The notes beneath the pieces were generated by a model. It was not told the origin of the DNA, did not search any database, and saw only the letters and a list, made by a program, of their open reading frames with translations. The position numbers and the translations under genes were made by a program. A DNA stretch of 10,037 nucleotides. Source: an uncultured Schwartzia sp. (GTDB taxonomy: Bacteria > Bacillota > Negativicutes > Selenomonadales > Selenomonadaceae). The stretch covers positions 1 through 10,037 of the forward strand of contig CAJPQU010000070.1 in NCBI GenBank assembly GCA_905372875.1, read 5' to 3'. Positions 6,723 through 10,037 of the stretch are shown piece after piece. The first letter of the stretch is position 1. The number at the start of each line of letters is the position of its first letter.

Positions 6723-8819
6723 ATGAAGAAAGAAATGATGGTTTTAACAATGGCTGTGCTGCTGTCTTTAGGTCAAGGGGGCTATGCGGCGGAAGTGGAG
6801 ACGGAGCCGCTGATGAATTTTACCTTGGATGAGATTGTCGTCACGGCCACACGGACGGAACATAAGGCGAAAGAGGTGCCCGCCGCTACGCAGGTTATCA
6901 CCGAGGAAGAGATCAAGCGATCGGGAAGCAATAGCCTGCGGGATCTCTTTTCCTTGGAAACGAATTTCTTTCAGAAGCGCAAGGTTCGCGGCGGCGGGCA
7001 TGAAGTCATGATCCGGGGCATGGATACGGATAAATCCTTGATTTTAGTGAACGGCCGCCGTCTGGCCAACGAGAGCAGCACATCTCTGGGCAACGCCAAC
7101 GCTTTGGACCGCATCAATATTCATAACGTGCAGCGGGTGGAGGTTGTATACGGCCCTTCCAGCGCCCTGTACGGGTCGGAGGCCATGGGCGGCGTCATCA
7201 ATATCATTACGAAAGCGCCGGAAAAGCCGACGATCACGGTGGGGGCGTCCCAGGCATCTACCGATGCGAATAACTGGTACCATTGCGATCTGGGGAAGGT
7301 CGGAAAGTTTGCGGGGACGGTGGATGTGCAATTTAATCGCCTCCGCCGTCTCATGGAGCCGGAAGATACGTCCTCGAACAATTACGGGACGGCCCAGACT
7401 TACAGTTTTTCTGCTGATTATCACTTCACGGATCATGATTTTCTGAACGTTTATGGAGATTATTACAGTCAACATTTGGGTTATGATACCGGCGCGGCGG
7501 TTTCAAAACATTATTCTACCAAGATGGGCATGAATACGATACAGGGCAATGCAGTGGTATCCGGGGAGGGCGGCCGCGATTATCGGCAGCAAAATTATGG
7601 GATCAGCTACCATCGGACAACGGGTAAGCATGATTGGCAGGTACGAACGTATTACAGCAAGATCGACTATCGGGATTGGTCAGAAAATACGGTATCCCAT
7701 ATCGTCCCTAACATGGATCCAGTTTCGCGCATGCGGTTCGCTGGTTATATGAAATCTGCCTACGGCAACGAGGATTTTAATATCAATGACAACCGCTTGT
7801 ATGCGATTGAGGCGCGGGATACGGTACATTTCTCCGACCGTCATCGATTGACCTTTGGCGGGGAGTTCCTCAATCAGCGGACGTACGGTACGGATTTAGG
7901 GGACAAGGACGATATGTCCCACAGCATTTCCTGGCGGGGCATGAAAGCGAAGTCTGCGCGGGAGCATTCCATTCGTACTTACGCCGGCTATGTACAGGAC
8001 GAGCTTACCTTTGGGCGTTGGTTTATCGTGCCTGCCCTGCGCTACGATCACCATGAACGCTTTGGCAGCCATGTGTCGCCGCGGTTAGGGGTGACTTATA
8101 ATGTATCGGATAATCTGCGGATTAAGGCGAATTATGGAACGGGTTTCAAAGCACCAAACATGATGCAGCTTTACGAGATTCTGAAGCGTCAGATGGGCCG
8201 AACCGGCGGCGGACTGATCAACTGGGTAGAAGTGGATGGCAATCCGAATCTCAAACCTGAGGAGTCGAGGAGTTTTGATATTGGGGTGGAAGCAGAATTC
8301 GGCAAGGGCTTTGGCTCTTTGACCTATTTCGATACGCAGGTGGATAACCTCATCCGTTCAGAGTACATCGGGCCACATACGGTGGGCAGTATCACCTACA
8401 AACAATACATTTATACAAACGCTGAAAAAGCACACTTGCGTGGGTTGGAAAGCACGCTGGGCTATAATTTTACGGATCGTTGGCGCTTTAAGGTTTTGAC
8501 CAACTGGCTGAGTGCGCGGGATACCTCTAAGAATCGGGATCTCACGCAGCGGGCGCGTTTGACGCAGATCTATCAGCTCAGCTATGACGATCATAAGGAG
8601 AATGGGTGGAACATCGCCCTTTGGAATCGATTGGATTATGGGTATGTGACAGACCAATATGAAAAGAAGACTTACAATTTGCTGAATCTTACGCTGACGA
8701 AGCGTTTTGGCGCGGATACCCGCATATTCGCCAGTGTGGAGAATATTTTTGATCGCCGGGATGACGACTGTGATTTAGATGGCCGGTATTGGATGATCGG
8801 CGTGGAGCATAACTTCTGA
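6723..8819 (+). CDS. TonB-dependent outer-membrane receptor (complete)
   Basis: The product has 698 residues, a normal receptor length. A signal peptide (MKKEMMVLTMAVLLSLGQGG, cleavage probably after YAA at 21-23) is followed by a TonB box DEIVVTA at 36-42. The plug domain contains EVPAATQVITEEEI, VMIRGMDTDKSLILVNGRR and, at about 139-164, RVEVVYGPSSALYGSEAMGG then VINIITK. The rest is a 22-strand type beta-barrel with FKAPNMMQLYE (from 475) and NPNLKPEESRSF (from 507), ending GVEHNF with a terminal Phe. It would import a bulky chelate such as haem, cobamide or ferric siderophore across the outer membrane, powered by TonB-ExbBD. The FxAP and NPNL motifs occur in haem and cobalamin receptors alike, and the His that haem receptors carry between them is absent. 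It has its own promoter, and its stop overlaps the next lipoprotein gene. Closely resembles in family, not in detail, the receptor at the left edge. Confidence 0.95.
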   Translation: MKKEMMVLTMAVLLSLGQGGYAAEVETEPLMNFTLDEIVVTATRTEHKAKEVPAATQVITEEEIKRSGSNSLRDLFSLETNFFQKRKVRGGGHEVMIRGMDTDKSLILVNGRRLANESSTSLGNANALDRINIHNVQRVEVVYGPSSALYGSEAMGGVINIITKAPEKPTITVGASQASTDANNWYHCDLGKVGKFAGTVDVQFNRLRRLMEPEDTSSNNYGTAQTYSFSADYHFTDHDFLNVYGDYYSQHLGYDTGAAVSKHYSTKMGMNTIQGNAVVSGEGGRDYRQQNYGISYHRTTGKHDWQVRTYYSKIDYRDWSENTVSHIVPNMDPVSRMRFAGYMKSAYGNEDFNINDNRLYAIEARDTVHFSDRHRLTFGGEFLNQRTYGTDLGDKDDMSHSISWRGMKAKSAREHSIRTYAGYVQDELTFGRWFIVPALRYDHHERFGSHVSPRLGVTYNVSDNLRIKANYGTGFKAPNMMQLYEILKRQMGRTGGGLINWVEVDGNPNLKPEESRSFDIGVEAEFGKGFGSLTYFDTQVDNLIRSEYIGPHTVGSITYKQYIYTNAEKAHLRGLESTLGYNFTDRWRFKVLTNWLSARDTSKNRDLTQRARLTQIYQLSYDDHKENGWNIALWNRLDYGYVTDQYEKKTYNLLNLTLTKRFGADTRIFASVENIFDRRDDDCDLDGRYWMIGVEHNF

Positions 8820-9793
8820 TGAATACGGCGGAGAAGTGTAAAAGATGGGCTATGGGGATCGTCCTCGGCGTGGTGTCGCTCGCTTTGGCGGCCTGCGGGG
8901 GGATGCCTCAAACCGCCGCCGTTTCGGACGCGCCCTTCTACACGGTGCGGGACAGTTTGGGACGGGAAGTCGTTTTGGCAAAGAAGCCACAGCGCGTTGT
9001 CCTTTTGACGGCCTCCTTTGTCAACATGATGCACGCGGTGGGCGGTGATTTCGCCGCTTGGGCGAACAGCCCCGGCACCGAGGGGGCGGCCTATGCGCGG
9101 GGCAAAAAGACCGTTGGCTACGCCTATCAGGTGGACATGGAGGCGCTGCTGCGAGAGGAACCGGACTTGGTCATCGGCCTACTGGGGCTGCACAACCGGC
9201 TGCAGCAGCCATTAGCCGAGAATCACATTCCGTTTTTGTTGCTATCCCTCGCCAGCTTTGAGGATGTAAAGCGGGCGGTTGCGATTTTAGCTGATGTGAG
9301 CGGCCGACATGCGGAGGGGCAGGCGTTGATCGCGGGGATGGAGCAGGATATGGAGGCGACGGCGGCCGCGGTTCCCCACGAGGCGTATAGCTTTGCCGTC
9401 ATTCACGGAACGGCTCAGTCCGTGACCATTGAGGGGAACGGATCGATCGCCTGCGATACGGCGGCGCGGCTTGGTCTGAAAAATGCTTTCGGCGACCTGT
9501 CATCTCCTACGGGCGGTTTCCTTTTGCCCTTCAGTATGGAGCAGTTAGTAGAGAAAAATCCTGATATTCTCTTTTTGACGACGATGGTCATGCCAGGGAA
9601 GGAGCAGGAGGCGTTTAAGGACAATCTCATGGCGCATCCTTCCTGGGCGTCGCTGAAGGCCGTCCAGGAGGGGCGCGTTTATTTTCTGCCGCAGAAGTAT
9701 TTTCTCATGAGCCCGGGGGTGGAGTATCCCCAGGCGCTGCGGTTTATGGCCGAGCAGCTCTACCCGGATCGGGTGATAAAGAAGGAGACGTAA
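8819..9793 (+). CDS. ABC transporter substrate-binding lipoprotein, BtuF/FepB-type (second copy)
   Basis: The product has 324 residues. The ATG at 8819 overlaps the receptor stop (TGATG), with GGAG at 8804-8807 inside the receptor gene. A classic lipoprotein signal is present: charged MNTAEKCKRW, hydrophobic core, lipobox LAAC with Cys26. The mature protein follows the metal-chelate binding fold: VRDSLGREVVL then KKPQRVVLL, EEPDLVIGLLG, a central helix, and VEKNPDILFLTT near the end, plus EGRVYFLPQKYF. It differs clearly from the first lipoprotein in sequence, so the pair is unlikely to be a recent tandem duplication. Pairing with the upstream receptor suggests the two handle the same ligand. 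The cognate permease and ATPase are not in the window and may lie elsewhere or be shared with the first lipoprotein. Ligand unknown. Confidence 0.92.
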   Translation: MNTAEKCKRWAMGIVLGVVSLALAACGGMPQTAAVSDAPFYTVRDSLGREVVLAKKPQRVVLLTASFVNMMHAVGGDFAAWANSPGTEGAAYARGKKTVGYAYQVDMEALLREEPDLVIGLLGLHNRLQQPLAENHIPFLLLSLASFEDVKRAVAILADVSGRHAEGQALIAGMEQDMEATAAAVPHEAYSFAVIHGTAQSVTIEGNGSIACDTAARLGLKNAFGDLSSPTGGFLLPFSMEQLVEKNPDILFLTTMVMPGKEQEAFKDNLMAHPSWASLKAVQEGRVYFLPQKYFLMSPGVEYPQALRFMAEQLYPDRVIKKET

Positions 9794-9797
9794 GAGG

Positions 9798-10037
9798 GAA
9801 GCGGCAGAAAAAATAGGGTTGGATTCGGAGCCCGCCATGACGTTCTTTGCCAACGCGGGGAAATAGCTAAGCCCTGACAATAAGCTCTTGAGGATATTCT
9901 CCGTGCGGGGGCTATCGATTCAAAGCTGATCGAGGGGATGCGCTCTTTGCCTAAAGATGATCCCCGTGGGGCGACTTCCACCAGCGAAAAACGCTGGGCG
10001 GCCGCTGCAACCCATCCCGACATCGTCGATTTAGCGG
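9798..10037 (+). pseudogene. Probable decayed gene fragment, function unknown, running off the right edge
   Basis: No intact gene lies after the second lipoprotein. One frame (from 9798) reads EAAEKIGLDSEPAMTFFANA then GK, meets TAG at 9864 and goes on as LSPDNK. The -1 frame then opens after a stop at 9881 and reads ALEDILRAGAIDSKLIEGM, then RSLPKDDPRG and on to HPDIVDLA at the window edge. The pieces join naturally if one base is missing near 9883, giving a soluble, charged, helix-like sequence of about 80 residues with one stop and one frame break. There is no convincing start codon with a ribosome site. I do not recognise the family. It could instead be chance open frame. Confidence 0.35.

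Overview
The window carries a nutrient-scavenging locus. It holds parts of two TonB-dependent outer-membrane receptors, two metal-chelate-type periplasmic-binding lipoproteins, a nitrilase-superfamily hydrolase and a large CobN/BchH-type chelatase subunit, all on the + strand. TonB receptors require an outer membrane. Strong Gram-positive-style Shine-Dalgarno sequences (AAGGAGG, GAGGAGG) and the start/stop-overlap style suggest a diderm Firmicute of the Negativicutes (Selenomonas/Veillonella relatives). That placement is inference from style, not a sequence match.

Layout. Bases 1-950 are the C-terminal part of a TonB receptor, followed by a clear rho-independent terminator (967-999). Only about 20 bases further, with no room for a new promoter, a translationally coupled trio begins: nitrilase-family hydrolase (1021-1797), binding lipoprotein 1 (1794-2750) and the CobN-like chelatase (2747-6468). 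Each gene of the trio overlaps the next by the tetramer ATGA. The chelatase gene is split by a -1 frame change near codon 46, at a run of five G (2880-2884). One extra G would restore a continuous protein of about 1,240 residues. Bases 6469-6722 are a non-coding gap with a good sigma-70-type promoter, an AT-rich segment with inverted repeats (candidate operator) and a strong ribosome binding site. A second unit follows: a complete TonB receptor (6723-8819) overlapping lipoprotein 2 (8819-9793). The last 244 bases hold no intact gene but look like the decayed remains of one, continuing past the right edge.

How the genes may work together. The receptors would take a chelate through the outer membrane, the lipoproteins would bind it in the periplasm, and an ABC permease/ATPase not present here would import it. 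The CobN-like protein would insert metal into, or remove it from, a tetrapyrrole in the cytoplasm. The set resembles the hmu haem-uptake loci of Bacteroidota, where a CobN-like protein (HmuS) sits with a TonB receptor and a binding protein. A cobalamin/cobamide or nickel/cobalt role is equally open. The unusual element is a nitrilase-type amidase coupled to this set, which hints that the imported ligand, perhaps its amide side chains, is processed as well as transported.
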